Of a DNA stretch of 64,000 nucleotides, positions 25,549 through 34,895 are shown in pieces; position 1 is the first letter of the stretch, and every line of letters begins with the position of its first letter. The notes beneath the pieces were generated by a model, which had not been told where the DNA came from, searched no databases, and saw nothing but the letters and a program-made list of their open reading frames with translations. This stretch comes from UBA6522 sp963664945 (GTDB lineage: Bacteria; Pseudomonadota; Gammaproteobacteria; Steroidobacterales; Rariloculaceae), in contig OY761822.1 in NCBI GenBank assembly GCA_963664945.1, forward strand, positions 2,604,001 to 2,668,000. The letters run 5' to 3'. The position numbers and the translations under genes are program-made.

Positions 25549-26213
25549 GTGCGGGCTTCCGCTTCTGCCTTTTGGACCGTGGCGTTCGTGTCCCGCGTGG
25601 TAAGCCAATTGCGCAGGGCGATCAGCGCAGCGAGCCCGAAGAAGGCGCCCGGGGGCAGGATTGCCGCAAGCATCCCGTCATGGGGCAGGTTCAGGTAAAC
25701 GCCGCGGGCCGCATCCCCCAGCAGAAATTCCATGCCGGAGAACAAGGTGCCGAATCCGACGATCTCCCGCAGTCCGCCCAGCAGAACCAGTGCCGCGGCG
25801 AAGCCCAGGCCCGTTGCCAGGCCCGACAGGGCCGCCTGGTCGATTCGGCGGCGGCTGGCGACCGATTCCGCCTGCGCCAGGATGGCGCAGTTGGTGATGA
25901 TGAGGGGGATGAACAATCCGAGTACCCGGTACAGGTCGTGGAAGAACGCGTTGGTCAGCATGTCCACCGTGGTGACCAGCGAAGCGATGATGAGCACGAA
26001 GACCACGATGCGAATGCTCGGCACCAGGGACCCGCGAATCAGGGAAACCACGGTATTGGTTGCGATCAGCACGAGGGTGGTCGCGATCCCCAGGGCAAGC
26101 CCGTTGACCAGCGTCGTGGTGATGGCCAGCAGCGGGCAGAGCCCGAGCAATTGCACGAACGCAGCATTATTGCGCCAGAAACCGTCCATGAACAGATTTC
26201 CTGCGCCATTCAT
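25545..26213 (-). CDS. rsxE: Electron transport complex subunit RsxE/RnfE
   Basis: Integral membrane subunit of the Rnf-type ferredoxin/NADH electron transport complex, 222 residues with six hydrophobic spans. N-N-A-A-F-V-Q-L-L-G-L-C-P-L-L-A and L-G-L-F-I-P-L-I-I-T-N-C-A-I-L are the paralogous motifs shared with RsxA. N-C-A-I-L carries the conserved Cys. It overlaps rsxG upstream (ATGA) and nth downstream. Confidence 0.95.
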   Translation of the reverse strand: MNGAGNLFMDGFWRNNAAFVQLLGLCPLLAITTTLVNGLALGIATTLVLIATNTVVSLIRGSLVPSIRIVVFVLIIASLVTTVDMLTNAFFHDLYRVLGLFIPLIITNCAILAQAESVASRRRIDQAALSGLATGLGFAAALVLLGGLREIVGFGTLFSGMEFLLGDAARGVYLNLPHDGMLAAILPPGAFFGLAALIALRNWLTTRDTNATVQKAEAEART

Positions 26214-26887
26214 GGAAGAAGCGCTCCTGCAGGTTCAGATTCTGTTTCAACACGCTCGATAGCTGCGGCGCGCTCGAACAGTTCAGCCTGGTGTTCATCG
26301 AAGTAAACGAGCACATCGCGCACGGCCTGAACCACGGCCCGGGGCGTCACCGTTGCGCCGGTGAAGGCGTCGAAACGGCCGCCGTCGGGGACTACGGCCC
26401 ACTGGGAGAGCGGCGGATCTGACAGGCTGGTTCCGTCGAATCCTGTGATCCAGTCGGAAATCGAAAGCTCGATCTGGTCGCCCAGCCCGGGCGTCTCCCG
26501 GTGAGCGGTAACGCGCACGCCCTGGACCACGCCCGCGGCATCGAGTCCGACCAGGAGGTCGATGCGGCCGTTGTAGCCGCGCGGAGCGACTGCGGCGAAG
26601 ATCGCCGCTGACGGCTGACCTTCCCGTGTCGCCAGGAAGACCTGCACGGGCTCCGGTGTGCCCAACAGGTCGGGATCGATGGCCCAGACCTGCGTCTGAA
26701 CCAGGTCGTTGTCGTAAAGGTCGGGGTTCAGCACTTCGTGAAGCGACTGCATCAGGCGTTCGGCGATATTTCGCTCGATCCGCTCGGCACTGATTTCGTG
26801 GCTTACGGAGATCAGACCGGCCGCGCACACGGCGATCGCGGCAACCACCAGGATGGCGCGCAGGAGCTTTGCTTCGCTATCGGCCAT
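26210..26887 (-). CDS. rsxG: Electron transport complex subunit RsxG/RnfG (FMN-binding)
   Basis: Periplasm-facing flavoprotein subunit of the Rnf/Rsx complex, 225 residues. One N-terminal membrane anchor (11-28) and the FMN_bind domain with D-A-F-T-G-A-T-V-T-P near 180, where the Thr of T-G-A-T takes the covalent FMN. H-R-E-T-P-G-L-G precedes it, as in the family. It overlaps rsxD by 11 bases and rsxE by four. Confidence 0.95.
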   Translation of the reverse strand: MADSEAKLLRAILVVAAIAVCAAGLISVSHEISAERIERNIAERLMQSLHEVLNPDLYDNDLVQTQVWAIDPDLLGTPEPVQVFLATREGQPSAAIFAAVAPRGYNGRIDLLVGLDAAGVVQGVRVTAHRETPGLGDQIELSISDWITGFDGTSLSDPPLSQWAVVPDGGRFDAFTGATVTPRAVVQAVRDVLVYFDEHQAELFERAAAIERVETESEPAGALLP

Positions 26888-27908
26888 AGATTCTCGGTCG
26901 AGTGTAGCGGTCCAGCAGGGGAACCGTTGCGTTCATCAGCAGCACGGCGAATGCGACCCCGTCCGGATAGCCGCCCCAGGTACGGATCGCGTACGTGAGT
27001 ATGCCAATCCCCGCGCCGTAAATCAGCCGGCCGCGGTTGGTCGTCGCCGCGGAGACGGGATCGGTGGCAATGAAGAAGGCGCCCAGCAGACTTGCGCCGC
27101 TGAACAGATGAAAACTCGCCGACGCGTAAAGGCTGGCGTCGAATGCGTGGAATACCGCCGCGGCGACCATCATGGCCGCCAGCATCGATACCGGGATGTG
27201 CCAGCGAATGATTCCGCGAAACAGCAGATAAAACCCGCCGATGGCGATCAGGCCGTTGACCCATTCCCAACCCTGGCCGCCCATGCCGCCGAACAGGGGA
27301 CCGGACTGCACTTCCGCCACCGTCTGCATGCTGGTCAGCCCTTCCCGCACCAGGTCCAGCGGTGTGGCCTGGGTGACCGCGTCGATGTCCAGCGCCTGGG
27401 GCAGCGAGCCCGTCAGGGCGAAGCGCAGGCTGTCCCACGCGCCGATCGACTGCAAGCCCAGGTCCGCCCCTCGCGGCGGCAGCCAGTAGGTCATTTCCAC
27501 GGGGAATGAAATCAACAGGATCGCGTAACCCACCATGGCGGGATTGAACAGGTTCGATCCCATGCCGCCATACAGGTGTTTGGCCAGAACGATGGCCGTA
27601 ACCGCGCCGATGACCGGGACCCACCACGGCGCCAGGGGCGGGATCGCGAAGGCCAGCAGCACCGCCGTGACCGTCGCCGTACCGTCCAGCAGAGCGGGTC
27701 TGATGGGTCTGCCTCGCAGTCGAAGCATGAGCGCTTCCGAGCCCAGCGCGGCCAGCGTGGCGATCAGCGCGTTGATGCAGATCCCCCAGCCGAAGAACCA
27801 CACATGGGCCAGTGCGGCGGGCACCAGCGCGTAGATCACGTGACGCATCACCTTCGGCACGCTGGTGGTGGGCCGGGCGTGGGGCGGCGGCTTCAGTTCG
27901 AATTTCAT
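26877..27908 (-). CDS. rsxD: Electron transport complex subunit RsxD/RnfD
   Basis: Integral membrane flavin-bearing subunit, 343 residues with eight or more hydrophobic spans. The opening P-P-P-H-A-R-P-T-T-S-V and F-N-P-A-M-V-G-Y-A are conserved. The FMN attachment region reads A-T-D-P-V-S-A-A-T-T-N-R-G-R. The ATG overlaps the rsxC stop as ATGA; the frame runs further upstream only as a shadow of rsxC. Confidence 0.95.
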   Translation of the reverse strand: MKFELKPPPHARPTTSVPKVMRHVIYALVPAALAHVWFFGWGICINALIATLAALGSEALMLRLRGRPIRPALLDGTATVTAVLLAFAIPPLAPWWVPVIGAVTAIVLAKHLYGGMGSNLFNPAMVGYAILLISFPVEMTYWLPPRGADLGLQSIGAWDSLRFALTGSLPQALDIDAVTQATPLDLVREGLTSMQTVAEVQSGPLFGGMGGQGWEWVNGLIAIGGFYLLFRGIIRWHIPVSMLAAMMVAAAVFHAFDASLYASASFHLFSGASLLGAFFIATDPVSAATTNRGRLIYGAGIGILTYAIRTWGGYPDGVAFAVLLMNATVPLLDRYTRPRIYGR

Positions 27909-29425
27909 CAGTGGGTCGTCTTGCTCGAGTCGCGGCGCCTGCTCGCCCGCGTCACGGCGGCTTCGATCATGGCTCGCCTGTCCCGGCTGCCGATCTTCTC
28001 GATCAGATCGTCCTGTCGGCGGTCGCTGTGCTCGGCCTGGGCTGCCAGTCGACGCAGCTTGCGCCGGTGACGTTCCTGCGCCAGATCCGCCATCGAGGCC
28101 CGGGCCGCGGCGGCCGCTGCGGCCCGCTTCGCCTCCCGGAAGCGTTCGGTCAGTGCAATCTGGCTGGGGCAGACCACGTCGCAGCATCCGCATTCGATGC
28201 AGTCGTTCAGGCCCAGGGCGTCGAGCCGGTCGAACTCCTGCACGCCGGATGCGCGCAGGAGTTCCTGGGGCAGCAATCGCGGCGGACAGACATCGGCGCA
28301 GTCGCCGCAACGGATGCACGGCCATTCTTCGGGGGATTCCCGGACCTCGTCCGCATGAGCCGCGAGGACGCAGTTGCCCGCCTTGGTGACGGGCAAATCG
28401 TCGCTGGGCAGCGCGTACCCCATCATGTTGCCGCCGAGGATCAGCAGCGCCACCTCGCCCCGGTAGCCGCCGCAGAATTCGATCAGGTCGCGAATCGGCG
28501 TCCCGATGGGCACCTCCACGTTGGTCGCGCCGGCGACGCCGTGGCCGGTGACGGTGACGATCCGGCTGGTCAGGGGTTCGCCCTGCCGTATGAGTCGGTC
28601 CAGCGCCCGGACCGTGCCGACGTTCTGGCAGATGCACCGGCTCGCCAGGGGGTAACTGCCGCTGGGAACCTCCCGCCCGGTCAGGACCTCGACCAACTGG
28701 CGTTCTCCGCCGGTCGGATAGATCGTGGGCACGCGGGCGAACTCGATGCGCGAGTCGCCGAGCCGTTCGGCTGCCTCGCGCATGGCCCGCAGGGCCTCGG
28801 GCTTGTCCCGCTCGACCGCCAGTACGGCCAGCGGCGCGCCCACCAGGTCCAGTATCGCCAGCGCGCCGCGCACCACTTCCCGGGGATGTTCCCTCATCAG
28901 CATGTCGTCGCAACTGATGTAGGGCTCGCACTCGGCGCCGTTGAGAATCAACAGCTCGCATTCGGCATCGCCACGCAGTTTTTCCGCTGTGGGAAAGACC
29001 GCGCCGCCGAGACCGACAATCCCGGCGTTGCAGATGGCATCGATGCGCGCCGCCCGCTCCTGCGGCCATTCCCGGGGCGGCGCCGGTTCATCTTCTCCGT
29101 CGGCTTCCAGATGCACGCACAGCGATGAGACCAGGCCGTTGACGGTTGGCGTGATCTCCTTCCCGATCGCCCTGACCCTGCCCGAGGTCGAGGCATGGAC
29201 TGCGGCCGAGCGGGGGCCGCCGGGTCGGCCGATCATCTCTCCTTTCCTGACCCGCTGGCCAACCTCGGCGATGGGGACCGCCGCGGGTCCCGCCTGCTGA
29301 ATCATCGGGATGATCAGGCGCTCCGGCAACAGTCCGCGGGCGATGGGCGTGTCCGTCGACATGGCCTTGTGCGCCCTGATATCGAAGCCCCAGGTGAGCT
29401 TGCGCTTCAGACTCCGCTCAAGCAT
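27908..29425 (-). CDS. rsxC: Electron transport complex subunit RsxC/RnfC
   Basis: Peripheral NADH/flavin-binding subunit with ferredoxin-like domain, 505 residues. The glycine-rich segment G-I-V-G-L-G-G-A-V-F-P-T-A-E-K near 137 and the N-G-A-E-C-E-P-Y-I are typical. Two 4Fe-4S sites near 370-415: C-I-R-C-G-D-C-A-D-V-C-P and C-I-E-C-G-C-C-D-V-V-C-P. The C-terminal 90 residues are a charged alanine/arginine-rich helix, shorter than the repeat tail of the E. coli protein. It overlaps rsxB by eight bases. Confidence 0.96.
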   Translation of the reverse strand: MLERSLKRKLTWGFDIRAHKAMSTDTPIARGLLPERLIIPMIQQAGPAAVPIAEVGQRVRKGEMIGRPGGPRSAAVHASTSGRVRAIGKEITPTVNGLVSSLCVHLEADGEDEPAPPREWPQERAARIDAICNAGIVGLGGAVFPTAEKLRGDAECELLILNGAECEPYISCDDMLMREHPREVVRGALAILDLVGAPLAVLAVERDKPEALRAMREAAERLGDSRIEFARVPTIYPTGGERQLVEVLTGREVPSGSYPLASRCICQNVGTVRALDRLIRQGEPLTSRIVTVTGHGVAGATNVEVPIGTPIRDLIEFCGGYRGEVALLILGGNMMGYALPSDDLPVTKAGNCVLAAHADEVRESPEEWPCIRCGDCADVCPPRLLPQELLRASGVQEFDRLDALGLNDCIECGCCDVVCPSQIALTERFREAKRAAAAAAARASMADLAQERHRRKLRRLAAQAEHSDRRQDDLIEKIGSRDRRAMIEAAVTRASRRRDSSKTTH

Positions 29426-29936
29426 GGCGGGGAGTCAGCGAAATACAGTCCACGGGGCAGGGCGCCAGGCACAACGTACAACCGGTACAGTGATCCGATA
29501 TGACCGTATGCATCATCTGCTGAACACCGACGATGGCATCGACCGGGCAGGCCCGCGCGCAGAGATTGCACCCGATGCACTGTTCCTCCTCGATGACGGC
29601 CACCTCGTCGAGGCTTGCCACGACCTCGCCGGCGCCCGCAGTACTCGACGGAGATGCCAGGCGGTCGGGTTCGCGTCCCAGAAACCTCGCCAGCCGCCCG
29701 ACGGTTTCCTCGCCGCCCGGCGGGCACAGGTTGAGCGGCGCCGCATCCTCGACGATCGCCGCCGCGTACGGCCTGCAGCCCGGGTAGCCGCACTGGGCAC
29801 ATTGGATCCGCGGCAGGATGCGCTCGACCTCATCGACAACCGTGTCCTCCGACTGCGCCAGGTAGCGGCTGCAAAGGATCAGCCCGACGGCCAGTGCGAT
29901 CACGATACTCGACAGGACGACGGTGCCGGTGATCAT
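29418..29936 (-). CDS. rsxB: Electron transport complex subunit RsxB/RnfB
   Basis: Iron-sulfur subunit with one N-terminal membrane span, 172 residues. The 4Fe-4S motif C-A-Q-C-G-Y-P-G-C-R-P-Y (residues 50s) is the RnfB signature, followed by two ferredoxin sites: C-I-G-C-N-L-C-A-R-A-C-P-V-D and C-T-G-C-T-L-C-L-A-P-C-P. The ATG at 29936 overlaps the rsxA stop as ATGA. Confidence 0.96.
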   Translation of the reverse strand: MITGTVVLSSIVIALAVGLILCSRYLAQSEDTVVDEVERILPRIQCAQCGYPGCRPYAAAIVEDAAPLNLCPPGGEETVGRLARFLGREPDRLASPSSTAGAGEVVASLDEVAVIEEEQCIGCNLCARACPVDAIVGVQQMMHTVISDHCTGCTLCLAPCPVDCISLTPRHA

Positions 29937-30517
29937 CAAAATCGCGCGAACCCGGTGAAGCCGAAAAAGGCCAGCGACATGATGCCCGCGGTGACCAGGG
30001 TTATGGCCGAACCGCGAAATGGCGCCGGTACGTCCTCGCCTTCCATGCGTTCGCGCAGGCTGCTCAAAAGGACCAGCACGATGCCGAAACCCAGCGCCGC
30101 GCCCGCGCCGTAGAAGATCGCCGCCGCCAGGCTTCGGCTGGCGTTGGAGTTCAGCAGCGCGACACCGAGCACCGCGCAGTTGCTGGCGATCAGCGGTATG
30201 TAGATGCCCAGCACCTTGTGCAGGACGGGGAAAGCACGGCTCAACAGCAGCTCGGTAAACTGCACGGCGGCGCCGATGACCACGATGAAGGACACCAGGC
30301 GCAGGTATTGGACGTCGAAGGGAATCAACACGAACCACTCCACCAGGTAGCTGAAGGCGGAGGCCAGCGTCAGCACCAGGCCCGTGGCCAGTCCCATCCC
30401 CAGGGCGCCCTCGAGTTTTCTCGAAGCGCCCAGGAAGGGACAAAGCCCGAGAAACTGAACCAATACGAAATTGTTGACCAGGGCGGCCGAGAAAATGATA
30501 ACCACCAGCTCAGTCAT
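29936..30517 (-). CDS. rsxA: Electron transport complex subunit RsxA/RnfA
   Basis: First gene of the rsx operon: integral membrane protein of 193 residues with six spans. N-N-F-V-L-V-Q-F-L-G-L-C-P-F-L-G near 15 and L-G-I-Y-I-P-L-I-A-S-N-C-A-V-L-G near 103 are conserved with RsxE and carry the paired cysteines that bind the membrane iron centre. It lies 60 bases after metG on the same strand, so it may be co-transcribed or have a promoter in that gap. Confidence 0.96.
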   Translation of the reverse strand: MTELVVIIFSAALVNNFVLVQFLGLCPFLGASRKLEGALGMGLATGLVLTLASAFSYLVEWFVLIPFDVQYLRLVSFIVVIGAAVQFTELLLSRAFPVLHKVLGIYIPLIASNCAVLGVALLNSNASRSLAAAIFYGAGAALGFGIVLVLLSSLRERMEGEDVPAPFRGSAITLVTAGIMSLAFFGFTGFARF

Positions 30518-30577
30518 GAGGGCTTGCTAACGCTATCGGAGATGGCACTGTTGGACTCCGGCCGCTGACCTTCCCGT

Positions 30578-32635
30578 TCAGGTGACTTTCATGCCGGGTT
30601 TGGCACCGCTGTCAGGACTCAGCAGAAAAATGTCGCTCCCCCCCGGGCCACTGGCCAATATCATGCCCTGAGAAGTGCCGAAGCGCATCTTTCTGGGCTT
30701 GAGGTTGGCCACCACCACCACCAGCCGATCGACGAGCGTTTCCGGGCGGTAGGCGGAGCGAATGCCCGCAAAGACAACGCGCTCGTCGCCGCCCAGATCC
30801 AGGCGCAACTCCAGCAGCTTGTCCGCACCTTGCACATAGTCCGCGGCAATGACGCGGGCGATGCGCAGATCCACCTTCGCGAACTGCTCGATGTCGATCT
30901 CGTCCTTGTACTTCGCGGGTGGGGCGGCGGGGCCGGCTCGGCTGTCGTTGACCATGGCTTGAACCTCCTTGGGTGGTACTCGCTCCAGCAGACTTCGAAA
31001 ATTGCGCACGCGATGATCAAGCAGCGGCGCGCCTGCATCGCTCCAGACCAGCGGATCCGCATCGAGGAATTCCTCGGCCCGCTCCGCCAGGCCGGGGACG
31101 ACGGGCTTGAGATAGACCATCAGCGTGCGAAACAGGTTGATGCCCAGAGTGCAGACATCGACGACTCGCTGAGCCTGCTGGGGATCCTTGGCGAGAATCC
31201 AGGGTTTTTCGCCGTCGATGAAGCGATTGGCGCGGTCGGCCAGGGCGATGACGCGCTTGAGTCCGCGGGCGTAGTTGCGCTGTTCGTAGTCGTCCGCGAT
31301 CTGGGTCGCGGCGTCTGCAAAGTCCCTGTAGAGCGCCTCATCGTGCAGCGATTCGCCCAGTTGTCCGCCGTTGTGCCGATGAATGAACCCGGCGCAGCGG
31401 CTGGCAATGTTGACCACCTTGCCGACCAGATCCGAATTGAGCCGGGCGATGAAATCGTCCAGGTTGAGGTCGATGTCATCCGCAGACGCGCCGAGCTTGG
31501 CGGCAAAGTAGTAGCGCAGGTAATCCGGGTCCAGTCGATTGGCGTAGGTGGAGGCCATGATGAAGGTGCCACGCCGCTTGGACATCTTCTTGCCGTCCAC
31601 GGTGAGAAAGCCGTGCACGAAGACGCCCGAGGGCTTGCGATAACCCGCACCGCTCAGCACCGACGGCCAGAACAGCGTATGAAAGTAGACGATGTCCTTG
31701 CCGATGAAATGGTACAGCTCGGTGCCCGCAGCGTTGCCGGTGGGCGCGGCGCTGACGGCCGCCTTGCTGTCTCCGTCCGCCGGTCGGTTGCCGCCCCAGT
31801 AATCTTCGAACACCAGCCCGGAATCGGGCCGTCGGCAGAGTTCCAGAAAACTCGCCATGTAGCCGATGGGCGCATCGAACCAGACATAGAAGTACTTGCC
31901 GGCTTCACCCGGGATCTCGAAGCCGAAGTAGGGTGAGTCCCGCGAAATATCCCAATCCTTGAGTCCGGCCTGAAACCATTCGTCAAGTTTCCTGACCATC
32001 CAGGCATCGACGTGGTCGGGCACCCACGCCCGGAGTTCGTCCTCGAACGCGCTCAGCCGAAAGAAGAAATGCTCGGATTCACGCAGCGACGGCGGGGTGC
32101 CGGACACCGCCGACACGGGGTTCTTCAGGTCCATGGGCGCGTAGGTGGCGCTGCAGTTCTCGCACGCGTCCCCGTACTGGTCCGCGGCCCCGCAGGACGG
32201 ACACTCGCCGCGCACGTAGCGATCCGGAAGGAACATTTGCCGCTCGTCGTCGTAGGCCTGGGTGATGACCCGGCGGTCGATGTACCCGTTCTCCTTCAGG
32301 CGCCGGTACATCTCCGTGGTGAGCTCCAGGTTTTCCGCGGAGTGGGTGGTCTGGTAGTTGTCGACGCTGATCTTGAAATTCTCGAAATCCTTTCTGTGCC
32401 CCTCGGCAACCTCGGCGACAAGGGCTTCGGGCGCGACGCCTGCCTCATCGGCCCGCAACATCGTCGGCGTACCGTGCGCGTCGCTGGCGCAGACATAGAT
32501 GCAATGATGACCGCGCATGCGCTGGAATCGCACCCAGATGTCGGTCTGGGTGTATTCCACCAGGTGGCCCAAGTGCAGCGGACCGCTGGCGTAGGGCAGG
32601 GCACTGGTGACGAGAATGTTGCGTTTGGCGGTCAT
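30578..32635 (-). CDS. metG: Methionyl-tRNA synthetase
   Basis: Class I aminoacyl-tRNA synthetase charging tRNA-Met, 685 residues. HIGH-type motif in S-G-P-L-H-L-G-H at 17-24; zinc knuckle with C-P-S-C and C-E-N-C near 146-162; K-K-M-S-K-R-R-G near 340 (KMSKS). The C-terminal tRNA-binding/dimerisation domain starts F-A-K-V-D-L-R-I-A near 585. The ATG at 32635 is chosen; the frame is open to 32722 without conservation. Its usual divergent neighbour mrp is 14 kb away, displaced by the defence island. Confidence 0.96.
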   Translation of the reverse strand: MTAKRNILVTSALPYASGPLHLGHLVEYTQTDIWVRFQRMRGHHCIYVCASDAHGTPTMLRADEAGVAPEALVAEVAEGHRKDFENFKISVDNYQTTHSAENLELTTEMYRRLKENGYIDRRVITQAYDDERQMFLPDRYVRGECPSCGAADQYGDACENCSATYAPMDLKNPVSAVSGTPPSLRESEHFFFRLSAFEDELRAWVPDHVDAWMVRKLDEWFQAGLKDWDISRDSPYFGFEIPGEAGKYFYVWFDAPIGYMASFLELCRRPDSGLVFEDYWGGNRPADGDSKAAVSAAPTGNAAGTELYHFIGKDIVYFHTLFWPSVLSGAGYRKPSGVFVHGFLTVDGKKMSKRRGTFIMASTYANRLDPDYLRYYFAAKLGASADDIDLNLDDFIARLNSDLVGKVVNIASRCAGFIHRHNGGQLGESLHDEALYRDFADAATQIADDYEQRNYARGLKRVIALADRANRFIDGEKPWILAKDPQQAQRVVDVCTLGINLFRTLMVYLKPVVPGLAERAEEFLDADPLVWSDAGAPLLDHRVRNFRSLLERVPPKEVQAMVNDSRAGPAAPPAKYKDEIDIEQFAKVDLRIARVIAADYVQGADKLLELRLDLGGDERVVFAGIRSAYRPETLVDRLVVVVANLKPRKMRFGTSQGMILASGPGGSDIFLLSPDSGAKPGMKVT

Positions 32636-32891
32636 TCGGTGGAATTTCGGAAGACACGGCGGAATCGTTCGTAGGGAGACCGAGCAACCGCACGCGAAGC
32701 CGAGGCCAGTCCTCCTGGACAATGGCGCACGGTGTGGAAGGTCTTGATTGCGGCAAGCGTAGCGGCAGCGCTGTCCAGAGGCAACATAGGGTAACGATCA
32801 TTCCTCCATATCGCGCGTCCGCTTCAAGGAATCATTTCCGGGTTGGGGCCCGGACTGACCGCGAGTGGCAGGCAGGTTACCGCGATAGCGA
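32636..32891. other. Gap between metG and the defence island
   Basis: 256 bases. No gene seen. It must hold the metG promoter (minus strand) and the right junction of the inserted island. No direct repeat shared with the other island edge was found by eye. Confidence 0.5.
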
Positions 32892-34895
32892 TTAGCGAGA
32901 CGGGACATGGGGATGCGAATGCACCGGGAAGCCCAGCGCTTCGCAGTCGCATCTGTCGGGATGGCATGAACGGTCTGGAGCATAGCTTCCGCCGCGATGT
33001 ACACCCGGCAAGTCATCTGGCCAGTCATTATTTTCGGTTATGGTATGAATCGCATATTTTTCAGCCGGATCCTTCTTGCCGTGATTCAACTCGTGCTCAT
33101 AATTCACATACGTAGCTTTCGCCTCATCCAAGCTGGCGGCCGACGGGTAGGGCTGTTTCTTTATCCCCATCAAATCAACGGCAATTAGAGAGACGCCTCC
33201 ATCATACGTTCCAGCTAACTCTGCGGCTGGGTTTGAACCGTATCGAACTTCAAAGGCGATACGACCGAGCTTTCTGACCACTTCCGGGTGGATTTCGTCG
33301 GGCTGCAGGTGGGAGGCCAACAAGTAAAGATCTCGCTTGGGCGTGGGTCGAACACTTTCGAGCAGCGGTACCAGAAATTCGTGGCTGGCCTTGATGCGGG
33401 ACAGCGATACGTGGTCGCCAAACAGGTCGGTGCCCCGTGGCACCTGCTTCCAGAATTCTTCTTCCATACGCTGGTCGAGGCTTGGGTCGCCGACGAACCG
33501 CTTGATGGCTTCCGGTAGCAACAGGTAGTTCTCGATTTCGTAGCGACGCCAGCGAAGGATCATCAAACCTGACGTTTCGATCTGCTGGTCCGGCTCGTCG
33601 CGATTGTCGCCGTCCAGCAAGCAGATGCCGCGTATATGTGGGAAGGCGGCACGTAATGCAAAATAGTGGCCGCGCGCTTCTCGAAGACTACGCCCGCCAA
33701 GCCAGTGAACGAAGGGGCGCTCGAAGAATGTTAGAGATGGATGGTCAAGGGTGCGAGACCACTCACCAAGTATCCGCTCGTCACTCTCGCCTTCAACATA
33801 AAGAACCGTACCGGCCTCCCCGCCTAGCAGGAGATCGGTAGTCGTGAGTCGCTTGAGCGCCTCGCGCAATCTGTCTCGCTCGGTCTTGTGCGTTAGCGGG
33901 GCAGGCGCATCGCCAATGAACCCGAGCACGCGATTCGGCTCGGTGGCATCGAGAATTACCTCCGAATGGGTGGCGATAATCACCTGACCCCCGCGCTGAC
34001 GCGCGATCTTCCTGACGAGATCGTAGACTTGTCTTTGCAGGATGATGTGTTGGTGCGCGTCCGGTTCGTCAAGGAGGATCAGGGAAGCGGGTCGGGCGTA
34101 CAGGAAGGCGAGCAAGAGCAGGACTTGGAGTGTGCCGCCGCCAGCATTGGAAAGGTCGAGGGGTCGCGCGGAATCTACAGCGTACTCGCATACGATGAAG
34201 GGTTGGACAGGAGAGTAGGAAGGCTTTTCAAGCGTGACCCGGAACAGGTCTCGTACATGGCCGGAGAGTTCGGTCCAATCTTCGGCGTTGCCCTCGGAGA
34301 TTTCCCATAGCAGATTTCGGAGTATCTCGCCGGGGCGTCCCTGACCTATCAGCAGGTCCTGCATCCCACGTTCGCGTCGCGGTTCCTCGCGCTCGATTCC
34401 CGACAACGGAGGCACATGAATCACGGTCAGATTTCTGGCCGCATTGGGTGGAAAGTTCCGTATTGCGTCGTTGTTGGAGACTTTCGAGACTCGCGGCCGG
34501 ACATACATCTGGTCGCGATTGGCGTATCGAAACTCAAGGGCACAGGTCCATGAATTCCCGTCCGCTTCTCCCTCCACCGCGATCTCGATGAGCCGGGCGC
34601 CCCCCGCGGCTCCCCTTGGGCCGGTGACTTTGCGGCCTTCCCAGAGCAAGTTCATTTCCCGCACTGGTACTGCGGTGAAGTCCGCCCGTGAGATTGGTAC
34701 GCCGGAACGCCGGGTGGCATTGCTTCCAGAGCGCTGAGCGACCCACCGATCCATGCCGAGCTTCCATGCGGAAATCGCTTGGAGCAACGTGGTCTTGCCG
34801 GAGTTATTCGGTCCGGCCAGAACGACCGAATCCGCAAGCTGGAAGGTTTGATCGCGGAACCGCTTGAATCGCTTGATGGTAACCCGTCGAATCAT
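32892..34895 (-). CDS. OLD/PARIS-like ATPase-TOPRIM protein
   Basis: Predicted defence protein of 667 residues. The N-terminal ABC/SMC-type ATPase has Walker A G-P-N-N-S-G-K-T at 28-35, the signature D-L-S-N-A-G-G-G-T near 266, and Walker B L-I-L-L-D-E-P-D-A-H with A-T-H-S-E. A TOPRIM-like domain follows: V-L-Y-V-E-G-E-S-D-E-R-I near 378, I-C-L-L-D-G-D-N and Y-E-I-E-N-Y-L-L. OLD nucleases share this order; fused PARIS proteins (AriA ATPase plus AriB DUF4435) also do, and the E-I-E-N-Y-L-L segment recalls DUF4435. The ATG at 34895 overlaps the methylase remnant stop (ATGA), so it belongs to the same operon. All motifs look intact. Confidence 0.82.
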   Translation of the reverse strand: MIRRVTIKRFKRFRDQTFQLADSVVLAGPNNSGKTTLLQAISAWKLGMDRWVAQRSGSNATRRSGVPISRADFTAVPVREMNLLWEGRKVTGPRGAAGGARLIEIAVEGEADGNSWTCALEFRYANRDQMYVRPRVSKVSNNDAIRNFPPNAARNLTVIHVPPLSGIEREEPRRERGMQDLLIGQGRPGEILRNLLWEISEGNAEDWTELSGHVRDLFRVTLEKPSYSPVQPFIVCEYAVDSARPLDLSNAGGGTLQVLLLLAFLYARPASLILLDEPDAHQHIILQRQVYDLVRKIARQRGGQVIIATHSEVILDATEPNRVLGFIGDAPAPLTHKTERDRLREALKRLTTTDLLLGGEAGTVLYVEGESDERILGEWSRTLDHPSLTFFERPFVHWLGGRSLREARGHYFALRAAFPHIRGICLLDGDNRDEPDQQIETSGLMILRWRRYEIENYLLLPEAIKRFVGDPSLDQRMEEEFWKQVPRGTDLFGDHVSLSRIKASHEFLVPLLESVRPTPKRDLYLLASHLQPDEIHPEVVRKLGRIAFEVRYGSNPAAELAGTYDGGVSLIAVDLMGIKKQPYPSAASLDEAKATYVNYEHELNHGKKDPAEKYAIHTITENNDWPDDLPGVHRGGSYAPDRSCHPDRCDCEALGFPVHSHPHVPSR

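Noticed and set aside
28020..28160. Possible second gene at the charged RsxC tail
   Set aside because: It is the normal C-terminal helical extension of RsxC, in frame and without a new start signal.
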